This document shows positions 40,724-50,145 of a stretch of DNA of 64,000 bases, piece after piece (position 1 is the stretch's first letter; the number at the start of each line of letters is the position of its first letter). This stretch comes from Burkholderia metallica (GTDB taxonomy: Bacteria; Pseudomonadota; Gammaproteobacteria; Burkholderiales; Burkholderiaceae), in the NCBI RefSeq assembly GCF_902832845.1, contig NZ_CADFDB010000003.1, positions 1 through 64,000 on the forward strand, given 5' to 3'. The notes under the pieces were generated by a model. The model was not told the origin of the DNA and searched no databases. It worked only from the letters and a program-made list of their open reading frames with translations. A program made the position numbers and the translations under genes.

Positions 40724-41072
40724 GTTTTTCTCGCTCAGCTCGGATGGCGCGCATCCGCGCCGCTTGGATCCGACGACGCACGCGGCGCCGGGCCGGCGCA
40801 CACGGGCATCGCTGCCCGCCGGCGGCGCACCGCGCAACGACGCGCGCACCGGCATGGTCACGCATCATGCCACGGCAGCCCGACATTTGCCTTGTGTCGC
40901 CCTGCCGTCGCCTTCGTCGCGTTCTTCTCGTACGAGTCGCCCCGAAACGGAAGCAAAAATCAGATTGATCTGATCGACCGGCCTGCGTCGGCTCGCCACA
41001 ATGGTCGGATTTGCGACGACCTTCCCGCGCCGCACCGACACGGTTGACCGTGTCGCATCGCGCACCGCCCTC
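40724..41072. other. Divergent gap between transporter and hypothetical gene
   Basis: Nothing coding is supported here. The AT-richer segment near 40950-40980 contains the inverted repeat listed separately and is the likely promoter zone. Confidence 0.4.
40959..40974. promoter_or_regulatory. Palindrome, candidate operator
   Basis: ATCAGAT and ATCTGAT are perfect 7-base half-sites separated by TG. The position between divergent genes suggests a regulator binding site. No regulator gene is adjacent. Confidence 0.5.
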
Positions 41073-42014
41073 ATGACCTCATCGCTCCTCGTCTCCGTCG
41101 AAGGCGCCCTCGCCCGCCCGCGCGCCAGGCCGCTCGATCACGTACCGCCGTTCGGCCGCGACTGGATCTTTCGCGACGCCCGCGGTGCGCGACCCGACAA
41201 GCGCTGGGTCGCGACACTGGCGACGTTCTGCATCGACGTCGACCGGCCGCACCGCGCATGCCACTGGCAGCCGCTGCCCGTCGCCACGTCGGCACCGGCT
41301 CATGCGGGGCCGACGGTTGCACTGCCCGCCGCTGCGGGCCTGCATGCCCCCCGTATCGGCGGCGGCGTTCGCGACCGACGCGCGAGGTACGCGATCTGCT
41401 GGAGCATCGGCGCGCTCGGCATCATCAGCTGGCTGATCGCCGTGCATGAATCGCCCTCGGGGGCCGGGCCGGCATACGCGAGTCAAACGGCCGTCGGCGT
41501 CGCGGATCACGCGACACCGTCGTCCGGCGCGATGCGGGTCGCCACGGTTGCACCGCTTGCGTCGACGAGCGCACCACCGCCGCGCAAGATGGCCGCGCCT
41601 GTCGCGACTCCCGCCGAAGCACCGCAGGCCGCGCGCCCCGTCACGCGTCGTCCGGCGTCGCTTCGTCCGACGGCAACGGCCAGCGTACCGCCGACAGCCG
41701 TTGCCGCGTCGCCTCGATCGAACGGCAAGCGCACCGCTGCGGCGCCGGCTGGCATGCCGCCCGTGTCGCGGCTGGCTACACATCCACTGAGCCGGAGCGG
41801 CACGGTCGACGCCCGCCCCCGCGCCCGACTCGTCGCGCCGCCGCGTGCAGCCGGCGATACGCGCGACGACCCGCTCACGCTGATCGCAACGGCAAGCGCG
41901 CTGCGCACGACCCCACCGGCCGGCGCAGCACGCGCCCCCGCCCCTGGTTTCGACTGGACGGCGCAACTGTCCCATCGTCGCCTGACCGATACGCGGAACA
42001 CGTTCCCGCGCTGA
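41073..42014 (+). CDS. Hypothetical single-pass membrane protein, Ala/Pro-rich
   Basis: A 313-residue protein not recognised. The N-terminal 75 residues have a mixed, protein-like composition (PPFGRDWIFRDARGARPDKRW). One transmembrane helix follows at about residues 109-127 (YAICWSIGALGIISWLIAV). The remaining 180 residues are Ala/Pro/Arg/Thr-rich low complexity, probably extended in the periplasm. The end coincides with a strong terminator, which supports it being a real gene. An ATG at 41001 in frame is less likely because 41073 is where the conserved-looking part starts. Confidence 0.62.
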   Translation: MTSSLLVSVEGALARPRARPLDHVPPFGRDWIFRDARGARPDKRWVATLATFCIDVDRPHRACHWQPLPVATSAPAHAGPTVALPAAAGLHAPRIGGGVRDRRARYAICWSIGALGIISWLIAVHESPSGAGPAYASQTAVGVADHATPSSGAMRVATVAPLASTSAPPPRKMAAPVATPAEAPQAARPVTRRPASLRPTATASVPPTAVAASPRSNGKRTAAAPAGMPPVSRLATHPLSRSGTVDARPRARLVAPPRAAGDTRDDPLTLIATASALRTTPPAGAARAPAPGFDWTAQLSHRRLTDTRNTFPR

Positions 42015-42028
42015 CCGCCGTCCATAAA

Positions 42029-42060
42029 AAAACCCGGCGAAGCACGCTTCGCCGGGTTTT
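42029..42060. terminator. Bidirectional terminator
   Basis: AAAACCCGGCGAAG pairs with CTTCGCCGGGTTTT around a short loop. It serves the convergent hypothetical and DUF2968 genes. Confidence 0.88.
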
Positions 42061-42093
42061 CCTCGTCTCTTTCCGCGTCCGTTCGACGCATCG

Positions 42094-42786
42094 TCACTTA
42101 TGCGCGGGCAGCCCCGTCTCGGTCTGCTTCTCAAGTTGCCGCACCTGCTCCTGCAGATCGCGCAACTGAAGTTGCGCGGCCCGCTTCTCGACCTGCAGCG
42201 CCTGGGTCTGCTCCTGCGCCGACCGCTGCCGCTGCGCGACTTCGGCCTGCTGGCTGCGCGCAACGCTCAGGTCGGCCTGCAACTGCTGCGCACGATTCGC
42301 CTGTAGCGCGATCACGCGTTCGAGAAACGCCTTCTGCGCCTCCAGCTCGGTGCGGCGGATCTCGATATCGGCAAGTTGTACGGTCTGCTGAACGAAATTC
42401 CCGTACACCATCTCGGCGCGGCTCTTCTCCTGCGACCGGATCACACGCCACAAGTGCTTGTCCTGAAACAGCGCGACGTAGTACGTCATCTCGCGCGGAT
42501 CGAACATCAGGCTGGCACCGTAGCTGCCGTTGTACGTCGTGCGCATCTCGACGATCCGGCCATCGTGCAGCATCTGCGTCAGCTCGGCGACGTTGCCTTG
42601 CGCGGACGCATCCGTCGCAGCCGTGGTGGATGCCGTCGCGTCGCCGCGCAGGCTCGTGACCGCCGGACGCGTACCGGCGGCGGGCGCGGTCGCGTCGGCG
42701 GACCAGGCGATGCCCGCTTGCGTGCAGGCAGCCAGCGCAACGATCCACGTTGCGCATCGTGCAGGGGAAAAATTTCGGAAGGCCAA
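42094..42786 (-). CDS. DUF2968 domain-containing protein
   Basis: About 230 residues. A signal-like segment (ATWIVALAACTQAGIAWSA) precedes a DUF2968 region with NVAELTQMLHDGRIVEMRTTYNGSYGASLMF, cited in part only. A long C-terminal coiled coil follows (heptads rich in Gln, Leu, Arg, ending in VRQLEKQTETGLPAHK). Function is unknown; it is probably an exported protein that self-associates. No ATG sits before the signal; a TTG at 42786 with CGGAG seven bases upstream is the best start. The longer frame to 42939 includes unsupported sequence. Confidence 0.75.
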   Translation of the reverse strand: MAFRNFSPARCATWIVALAACTQAGIAWSADATAPAAGTRPAVTSLRGDATASTTAATDASAQGNVAELTQMLHDGRIVEMRTTYNGSYGASLMFDPREMTYYVALFQDKHLWRVIRSQEKSRAEMVYGNFVQQTVQLADIEIRRTELEAQKAFLERVIALQANRAQQLQADLSVARSQQAEVAQRQRSAQEQTQALQVEKRAAQLQLRDLQEQVRQLEKQTETGLPAHK

Positions 42787-42901
42787 CGTCAGACTCCGGC
42801 GAACGAATCGGAACTCGCGATTATCGTTCAAAACGAAACGGCCGCATCTCGAATTTATCGGGATGCGGCCGGCCTTCGTGCGACGCGAGGAAAGCCCTCT
42901 G

Positions 42902-44092
42902 CTACAGGCGCGTTTCGCGCGCCGCGCGCAGGAACGCATCGAGCAGCGGCGTGCAGTCGAGCAGTTCCGAACCGCCGGCCCGATGGAACTCGGGGTGCCA
43001 CTGCACGCCGACGACGAACGGCGAACGCCGATGGCGAATGCCTTCGATGATCCCGTCGCCGGCCGACACGGCTTCGATGCTCAGATCGCGACCGAGATCG
43101 CGGATCGCCTGATGATGGATCGAGTTGACGATCGCTTCGCTGCGTCCGGGGAACATGTTCGCGAGCGTAGACGTATCCGGGAAGCGGATCGCGTGACGAT
43201 GCTGGTCGTAATGCTCGCTCACGTGCGCGTGCGCGGTCGGCACGTCGGTGGCGATGTCCTGGTACAGCGAGCCGCCGAACGCAACGTTGATCAGCTGGCA
43301 GCCGCGGCACACGCCGAGGACGGGTTTGCCGGATTCGACGAATTCGTGCAGCAACTCGAGCTCGTACATGTCGCGCACGCGATCGCCCGGCCATTCGGGG
43401 CGCGCGTCGGACGCGGCATAGGTTTGCGGCGAAACGTCGGCGCCCCCCTGCAGCAGCAGCCCGTCGAGATGCTTCGCGTAATCGCGCAGGCGGATGTTGC
43501 TCGGGTGCAGCATGCCCTGATGGCCGACCGTCGGAATCATGAACACGAGCACGTCGCGCGACATCACCCAGTGTGCGATCGATTCCTCGAGATACTGCAG
43601 CGTCTTGCCGCGCAGCCCCTTCGCACCCGGTTCCGGATGGAAGATCCGCGCCGACACGCCGATGCGCAGCGTGCGCTGCGTGATGCGCTGGCCGGCTCGA
43701 TCGAACAGCCGGCGCGCTCGCGCCGCGACAATCCGGCCGAACACCGACCATGGCGTGTCGTTCTGCTTCAGGTAAGCCGGCGGCGCATTCTGCGCGCTCG
43801 CGGGCGGCGGGCGCGGCGTGTCGAAATCGGGCGGTGCGCCGAATCCGGGCGGCGGTGCGCCGGGCTTCGGCGGAACCGCTGCGGCAGCGCCATCGACGGC
43901 GGCACCCGCCGCGCCCGGCGCACCGGGTTCGGAGGCGGCCGTGACCGGCGACGCGCCGTCATCGGCGACCTTCTGCGCGGCGGCCTGGGCGGCCGGCGCA
44001 TCGGGCGCTTCCGCCGGATCGGGACGGTGGGAATCGGAAGAAACGGAGGAGTTGCCGGACAGACCGGCCGGGGAAGGCGTGTTTTCGCTCAT
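42902..44092 (-). CDS. Gamma-glutamyl-gamma-aminobutyrate hydrolase family protein (class I amidotransferase fold)
   Basis: A 396-residue protein of the peptidase C26/PuuD family, which hydrolyses gamma-glutamyl amides such as gamma-glutamyl-GABA. The nucleophile is Cys262 in GVCRGCQLINVAFGGSLYQD, with His and Glu in GVQWHPEF. The first 110 residues are an Ala/Pro-rich, disordered extension (APPPGFGAPPDFDTPRPPP) missing in E. coli PuuD, so the protein is over 100 residues longer than usual. It is divergent from the GntR-amidase operon, 278 bases apart, with palindromes between. Confidence 0.87.
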   Translation of the reverse strand: MSENTPSPAGLSGNSSVSSDSHRPDPAEAPDAPAAQAAAQKVADDGASPVTAASEPGAPGAAGAAVDGAAAAVPPKPGAPPPGFGAPPDFDTPRPPPASAQNAPPAYLKQNDTPWSVFGRIVAARARRLFDRAGQRITQRTLRIGVSARIFHPEPGAKGLRGKTLQYLEESIAHWVMSRDVLVFMIPTVGHQGMLHPSNIRLRDYAKHLDGLLLQGGADVSPQTYAASDARPEWPGDRVRDMYELELLHEFVESGKPVLGVCRGCQLINVAFGGSLYQDIATDVPTAHAHVSEHYDQHRHAIRFPDTSTLANMFPGRSEAIVNSIHHQAIRDLGRDLSIEAVSAGDGIIEGIRHRRSPFVVGVQWHPEFHRAGGSELLDCTPLLDAFLRAARETRL

Positions 44093-44172
44093 GACGATGG
44101 TCTGGTGCGTCGCTCACGCGGATGAATAGACGAGGATTCATTATGCTTCAGTGCACGATCACGCGGCAAACC

Positions 44173-44198
44173 TGCAACATCCTGTCGATATTGTTGCA
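44173..44198. promoter_or_regulatory. Inverted repeat TGCAACA-N12-TGTTGCA
   Basis: Two perfect 7-base half-sites lie in the divergent region upstream of the GntR gene. It could be a regulator site or an mRNA hairpin. Confidence 0.45.
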
Positions 44199-44277
44199 AG
44201 TCGCCGGCACGTTGCGCCGCGGAGCGTTCCCTCCCCGCGCCGGATCGCCGCCGCACCGCGTCGAGGGCTGGACAGCA

Positions 44278-44289
44278 GTGATATATCAC
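44278..44289. promoter_or_regulatory. Perfect palindrome GTGATATATCAC, candidate GntR operator
   Basis: A 12-base perfect palindrome about 80 bases upstream of the GntR start. FCD-type GntR proteins often bind short palindromes of this size near their own genes. Confidence 0.55.
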
Positions 44290-44370
44290 AATAATATCCA
44301 TGCATCGTCCACGCTTGCCGCTCTCCCGCATCATGATCGCGCCCCGTCCGGCCACCGCGCCGCAACCCGC

Positions 44371-45051
44371 ATGAGCACCGTCATCGGCATCACCCGCGAC
44401 CGGCCCGCCGTGCCGGCGGCGAGCCTCGCCGACCGTGCGTACGCGCTGATCCAGCGCGACATCATCACGATGCGCCTGAAGCCCGGCGCCGCGCTCAACG
44501 AAGCCGACCTCGTCGCGCGCACCGGCATCGGCCGCACGCCGGTGCATCAGGCCGTGCACCGGCTCGTGCTCGAAGGGTTGCTGTCCGTGATGCCGCGCAA
44601 GGGATTACTGGTGCAGCCGCTGTCGCTCGACGACATCGTCGCGGTGATCGACGTGCGGCGCATCAACGAAGCGCACTGCGCGGAACTCGCCGCGCGCCAC
44701 GCGACACCCGACGATCTCGCGCGGCTGGCCGCGCTGCTCGACGACGGACAGGCATGCGTCGACACGCACGACGTCGAGGGGATGATGGAGCTCGACCGCG
44801 CGTTCCACCAGGCAATCGCCGCGGCCGCGCGCAATGCGGTGCTCGCCGAGATCCTGCGCGCGCTGCACGAGCGCTCGCTGCGTTTCTGGTTCGTCACGCT
44901 GTCCGAGCCTCACCATCTCGCCGACGTCCAGCACGAGCACCGCGAACTGTTCGACCGGCTGTCCGCGCGCGACGCCGCCGGCGCGCGCGCGGCTGTCGAA
45001 AACCACATCGATTCGTTCCGCTCCACGCTTCTTCAACATCTTCGTCCCTGA
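44371..45051 (+). CDS. GntR-family transcriptional regulator (FCD domain)
   Basis: A 226-residue regulator. The winged helix is at about residues 20-85 (LIQRDIITMRLKPGAALNEA and RTGIGRTPVHQAVHRLVLEG). An FCD ligand-binding domain follows, with the metal-ligand pattern of Asp and His in MELDRAFHQAI and in EHRELFDRL and VENHIDSFR. The start at 44371 gives the family length. It is 6 bases from the amidase gene, so it likely controls that gene and perhaps the divergent hydrolase. Confidence 0.9.
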   Translation: MSTVIGITRDRPAVPAASLADRAYALIQRDIITMRLKPGAALNEADLVARTGIGRTPVHQAVHRLVLEGLLSVMPRKGLLVQPLSLDDIVAVIDVRRINEAHCAELAARHATPDDLARLAALLDDGQACVDTHDVEGMMELDRAFHQAIAAAARNAVLAEILRALHERSLRFWFVTLSEPHHLADVQHEHRELFDRLSARDAAGARAAVENHIDSFRSTLLQHLRP

Positions 45052-45057
45052 GCCGCC

Positions 45058-46434
45058 ATGACCACGTTCACGCCCTTCCCCCCGCTTGCCCAGCTCGCCG
45101 CCGATCTCGCCGCCGGCCGGACCACGAGCCGCGCGCTCGTCGACACCGCGCTCGAGCGAATCGCCGATCCGTCGGGCCAGGGCACGGTCGTCTTCACCGA
45201 AGTCGATGCCGACAACGCGCGCGCAGCCGCCGACGCGCACGACCGGCTGCGCGCCGCGGGCACCGTGCTGTCGCCGCTCGCGGGCATTCCCGTGTCGGTC
45301 AAGGACCTGTTCGACGTCGCGGGCCAGGTGACGCGCGCGGGTTCGCGCGTGCTCGACGGCGCACCGCCCGCACGCACCGACGCGGTTGCCGTCGCGCGGC
45401 TCAAGCGCGCGGGCGCGGTCCTGGTCGGCCGCACCAACATGAGCGAGTTCGCGTTCTCGGGGCTCGGGCTGAATCCGCACTTCGGCCATCCGCGCTCGCC
45501 GTACCATCGCGACGTGCCGGGCGACGCGCGGATTTCCGGCGGCTCGTCGTCCGGCGCGGCCGCGTCGGTCGCCGACGGGATGGCGGCGGTCGCGCTCGGC
45601 ACCGACACCGGCGGCTCGATCCGCATCCCGGCCGCACTGTGCGGGCTGACGGGCTTCAAGCCGACCGCGAGCCGGATCCCGACGCAAGGCGGCGTGCCGC
45701 TGTCGACGACGCTCGACTCGTTCGGCCCGATCGGCCTGACGGTCGCCTGCTGTGCGCTCGTCGACCGGATGCTCGCGGGCCTCGAACCGCACGTGCCGGC
45801 CGCGCGGCCGCTCGAAGGCGTGCGGCTCGGCGTGCTGACGAACTACGTGACCGATGGCGTCGATGCCGACGTCGCGGCCGCGCTCGACGCCGCCCTCAAG
45901 CATCTCGAAGCCGCCGGCGCGATCGTCACCGAAGTGCGCTTCCCGGCGCTCGACCGGCTGCCTGAGATCAACCGCTTCGGCTTCTCGCCGATCGAGGCAT
46001 ATGCGTGGCATCGCCCGTTGCTCGCGCAGCACCGCGACCAGTACGACCCGCGCGTGCTCTCGCGCATCCTGAAGGGCGAACCCGCGAGCGCGGCCGACTA
46101 TCTCGACCTGCTCGCCGCGCGCGCCGCGATGCTCGACGAAGCTGCGCATACCGTCTGGTCGCGCTTCGATGCGCTCGTCGCGCCGACGGTGCCGGTCGTG
46201 CCGCCGCGCATCGCCGACCTCGAAACCGACGACGACGCCTTCACGCGCACCAACGCGCTGATCCTGCGCAACCCGAGCGCGTTCAACTTCCTCGACGCGT
46301 GCGGACTGTCGCTGCCGTGCCATCCGCGCGACGCGGCGCCGGTCGGCCTGATGCTCGCGGCAGCGCCGCATCGCGACGACGCGCTGCTCTCGATCGGGCA
46401 GGCGGTCGAGGCCGTGCTGAACACGATCCGCTGA
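45058..46434 (+). CDS. Amidase signature-family amidase
   Basis: A 458-residue hydrolase with the Ser-cisSer-Lys triad: Lys82 ([12 protein letters not shown]), Ser163 in [13 protein letters not shown], and the nucleophile Ser187 in [16 protein letters not shown]. Members include aryl and aliphatic amidases, allophanate hydrolase and GatA. It is shorter than GatA and not beside gatC or gatB, so it is a catabolic amidase. The substrate is not deducible, although the GntR partner and the divergent gamma-glutamyl amidase suggest use of amides as nitrogen sources. Confidence 0.9.
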   Translation: MTTFTPFPPLAQLAADLAAGRTTSRALVDTALERIADPSGQGTVVFTEVDADNARAAADAHDRLRAAGTVLSPLAGIPVSVKDLFDVAGQVTRAGSRVLDGAPPARTDAVAVARLKRAGAVLVGRTNMSEFAFSGLGLNPHFGHPRSPYHRDVPGDARISGGSSSGAAASVADGMAAVALGTDTGGSIRIPAALCGLTGFKPTASRIPTQGGVPLSTTLDSFGPIGLTVACCALVDRMLAGLEPHVPAARPLEGVRLGVLTNYVTDGVDADVAAALDAALKHLEAAGAIVTEVRFPALDRLPEINRFGFSPIEAYAWHRPLLAQHRDQYDPRVLSRILKGEPASAADYLDLLAARAAMLDEAAHTVWSRFDALVAPTVPVVPPRIADLETDDDAFTRTNALILRNPSAFNFLDACGLSLPCHPRDAAPVGLMLAAAPHRDDALLSIGQAVEAVLNTIR

Positions 46435-46571
46435 ACGGGGCCCCGAGCGCCGGCGGACGGCACGCGCGGTGCGGCAGGGTGCCGCACACGCGTTGTCAGT
46501 TTCGTGCCGGACCGTTCGCGCTAAAATCGCGCGATTGTTTTCCGGACCGACCCACGAGGAACCCCGCCGAC

Positions 46572-47084
46572 ATGAACGACTACACGCTCGCAATCCGCCG
46601 CGAACGCCGCCTGCTGATGCTGCTCGGATGGGTGTGCATCGCCCTGCTGGCCGGCGCGCTGTACCTGCAGTACGTGAAGAACGAAGATCCGTGCCCGCTG
46701 TGCATCATCCAGCGCTACTTCTTCTGCGCGATCGGGATCTTCGCGTTCCTGGCCGCCGGCATTCGCAACTGGCGCGGCGTCTGGGTGCTCGAACTGCTGA
46801 TCGCGATCGCCGCGGCCGGCGGGGCCGCCACGGCCGCGCGGCATCTGTCGATCCAGATGAATCCGGGCTTCAGCTGCGGCTTCGACACGCTGCAGCCGAT
46901 CGTCGACAGCCTGCCGCCCGCGCAGTGGTTCCCCGGCATGTTCAAAGTCGCCGGGCTGTGCGAGACCGTCTACCCGCCGATCTTCGGCATCCTGCTGCCG
47001 GGCTGGGCGCTGATCGGCTTCGCCCTGATCCTGATCGCCGTCGTCGCGAGCCTCTGGCGCCATCGCCGCAAGCTCGCGGCCTGA
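46572..47084 (+). CDS. dsbB: Disulfide bond formation protein B
   Basis: A 170-residue inner-membrane protein with four transmembrane helices that reoxidises DsbA using quinone. The first redox pair is C41-C44 ([11 protein letters not shown]) and the second is C102 and C130 in the second periplasmic loop. The ATG at 46572 follows GAGGA. It lies 137 bases after the amidase and has no detectable operon partner. Confidence 0.95.
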   Translation: MNDYTLAIRRERRLLMLLGWVCIALLAGALYLQYVKNEDPCPLCIIQRYFFCAIGIFAFLAAGIRNWRGVWVLELLIAIAAAGGAATAARHLSIQMNPGFSCGFDTLQPIVDSLPPAQWFPGMFKVAGLCETVYPPIFGILLPGWALIGFALILIAVVASLWRHRRKLAA

Positions 47085-47715
47085 CGGCCGGCGTCGCACC
47101 GGCCTGCGCGCGGCCCGCTCGCCCGGGCCGCGACGTCGCCCGCCGATGGCCGCGTGGCCCCGGCGCGCTCGCCGTCCCGGCACGGCTCCCGCATCCGGCC
47201 AACTCCGTGTAAACCCTTACTCCGCTACCGCCCGGTGGTCCGGGCGAACGCATCGCGCGCGACGTCCACGGCGAGCCCCGCCACGCCTGCGTTTCGCCCC
47301 GATGCGCTCGCGTCGGCGCCCCGATCCCCCGCAGCGGGCCTATGATCGACATGATCGCCTCCTGATAGCGCGGATCACCGCTCCGCGATGTTCCCGCCGC
47401 GTTGCGGTGCTATCTTCGTGACTGGATGGCGATCTACGTGCGCGAGGCCAGGCGGTCTCACCACCCCTGCGTAACGCGCGCCCGATCCGCAATGTCGACT
47501 GGATTCATCATGACAACGCAAACCATCCGCATCCGTCACCCTCATGGCGTCGCCCGCGCATCCGGCGGTGCCGTCCGCGCGCGTGGTCCGCGCGCTGCCG
47601 CCGCACCGCATCGGCCGTGCGGCCGGCCCGCTCCACTCCCGTCCGTCCTCGCCGCCGCCGCGCTCGCCAGCCCGCGCCGCGTGTCGTGCCGCACCGTTCC
47701 GAACGGGGTGTGCTG
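47085..47715. other. 631-base gap between dsbB and xdhC
   Basis: No supported gene. On the minus strand an ATG at 47352 has a perfect AGGAGG site 5 bases upstream, but the frame (to 46942) overlaps dsbB antisense and has poor codon use. On the plus strand a small frame starting MTTQTIRIRHPHG near 47510 ends overlapping the xdhC start; its composition is not protein-like. Xanthine dehydrogenase subunits, usually found beside xdhC, are absent. Confidence 0.4.
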
Positions 47716-48726
47716 ATGGAAGCGTGGCTCGGCGATCTGCAGCAACTGCTCGCGCACGGCGAAGCGGCCGTGCTCGTGACGGTCGCGCATACCGACGGCT
47801 CCGCGCCGCGCGAAGCCGGCACCAAGATGCTCGTCACGCGCGACACGGCCCGCCATACGATCGGCGGCGGTCATCTGGAATGGAAGGCGATCGAAATCGC
47901 GCGGCATCTGCTCAAGGATGGCGCGCACGTGCCGCATGCACGCCGGCTCGAGAGGCTCGCGCTCGGCCCGAGCCTCGGCCAGTGCTGCGGCGGCGCCGTG
48001 GTGCTCGCGTTCGAGCGGCTCGACGTCGGCGACCTCGGCTGGATCATGTCGCTCGCGAAGCGCGTCGCGGCCGGCGCCGCGACCGTGCGTAGCGTATCAT
48101 TCGGCCCCTCGCCGGGCGCGCCGCTGTTGAGCGAGCCCGAATCGGAAGCCGCGCGTGCCGACTGCCTGCTGTGGGAAACCGGCGGCGTGTCGCTGATGAC
48201 CGAAACGATCGCGCCGTATGCGTTCCCCGTCGTGCTGTTCGGCGCCGGGCACATCGGCACCGCGCTCGTGAAGGTGCTGGCGACGCTGCCGTGCCACGTG
48301 CGCTGGATCGACGGGCCCGAAGCGGTGTTCCCGCCGGCCGACGTGCTCGCCGGCATCGGCAACCTCGCGATCGAAGCGGCCGCTGCCCCGGCCGACGCGG
48401 TCGACGCAGCGCCGCCGCAGTCGTACTTCGTCGTGATGACGCACGACCACGCACTCGATTTCGTGCTGGCCGAGCGCATCCTGCGACGCGGCGACTACGC
48501 GTACTTCGGGATGACCGGCTCGCACGCAAAACGCGCGCAGTTCGATCATCGCCTCGCAGCGATCGGCATCGACCCGGCCCAGGTCGAGCGGATGCGCTGC
48601 CCGATCGGTGTCGAAGGCATCATCGACAAGGCGCCCGAAGTGATCGCGATCTCGGTGGCCGCGCAGTTGCTGCAGGCCGTCGAGGCCAACGCGAACGCGG
48701 CCGCGCAGGCTTCCACTACCTACTGA
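47716..48726 (+). CDS. xdhC: Xanthine dehydrogenase accessory protein XdhC
   Basis: A 336-residue chaperone that binds molybdenum cofactor, promotes its sulfuration and inserts it into xanthine dehydrogenase. The N-terminal domain has VTVAHTDGSAPREAGTKMLV, GGGHLEWKAIE and QCCGG (Cys90, Cys91). The C-terminal Rossmann domain has VVLFGAGHIGTALVKVL. The start ATG overlaps the stop of a short upstream frame. It is followed by adenine deaminase and guanine deaminase genes, so this is a purine salvage and breakdown group lacking xdhA and xdhB here. Confidence 0.93.
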   Translation: MEAWLGDLQQLLAHGEAAVLVTVAHTDGSAPREAGTKMLVTRDTARHTIGGGHLEWKAIEIARHLLKDGAHVPHARRLERLALGPSLGQCCGGAVVLAFERLDVGDLGWIMSLAKRVAAGAATVRSVSFGPSPGAPLLSEPESEAARADCLLWETGGVSLMTETIAPYAFPVVLFGAGHIGTALVKVLATLPCHVRWIDGPEAVFPPADVLAGIGNLAIEAAAAPADAVDAAPPQSYFVVMTHDHALDFVLAERILRRGDYAYFGMTGSHAKRAQFDHRLAAIGIDPAQVERMRCPIGVEGIIDKAPEVIAISVAAQLLQAVEANANAAAQASTTY

Positions 48727-49770
<1,044 letters not shown>

Positions 49771-49797
49771 CGGCCTGCATCGAGGAGCGCTGGACAG

Positions 49798-50145
49798 ATG
49801 AAACACGGCAACGGCATCCGCGTCGCGATCACCGGTTCGGCCTTGCGCCGGGCCGGCCGCGCGCGTGCACGGGTGGCGACGGCACCGTCCGTCGTCGCGC
49901 GTGCATGCCTGCCGTCGCGACTTGCCGTTCCGTTCGCGCCCACGTCGGCCGCGCACACGACGGCTGCGAGGATCGCCGGTAACCACCGGCTGGCGGCTTC
50001 GGCCGCCACGTTCGCCCACGCAATCGCATCCGGTCGTGCCGCACGCAGCGTGCCGCAACCGCTCGCGAAGCACCGTCGCGCCGCCGTGCGGCGTCGATCG
50101 CTTTCTTCTGTTCGCCTTACCTTGATGCAGGACCATTCGTCATGA
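49798..50145 (+). CDS. Doubtful small hypothetical gene between adenine deaminase and guaD
   Basis: A 115-residue frame starting MKHGNGIRVAITGSALRRAG. Its stop overlaps the guaD start (ATGA), and GAGGAG lies 11 bases before its ATG. The product is Ala/Arg/Ser-rich with no domain, signal or membrane helix, so it may be an untranslated spacer. The only support is its position and overlap. The 371-base gap holds nothing else I can identify. Confidence 0.25.
   Translation: MKHGNGIRVAITGSALRRAGRARARVATAPSVVARACLPSRLAVPFAPTSAAHTTAARIAGNHRLAASAATFAHAIASGRAARSVPQPLAKHRRAAVRRRSLSSVRLTLMQDHSS

Noticed and set aside
47510-47716. Small plus-strand gene overlapping the xdhC start
   Set aside because: The product is Ala/Arg/Pro-rich with no domain. 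Overlap with xdhC alone is not enough evidence for a gene.
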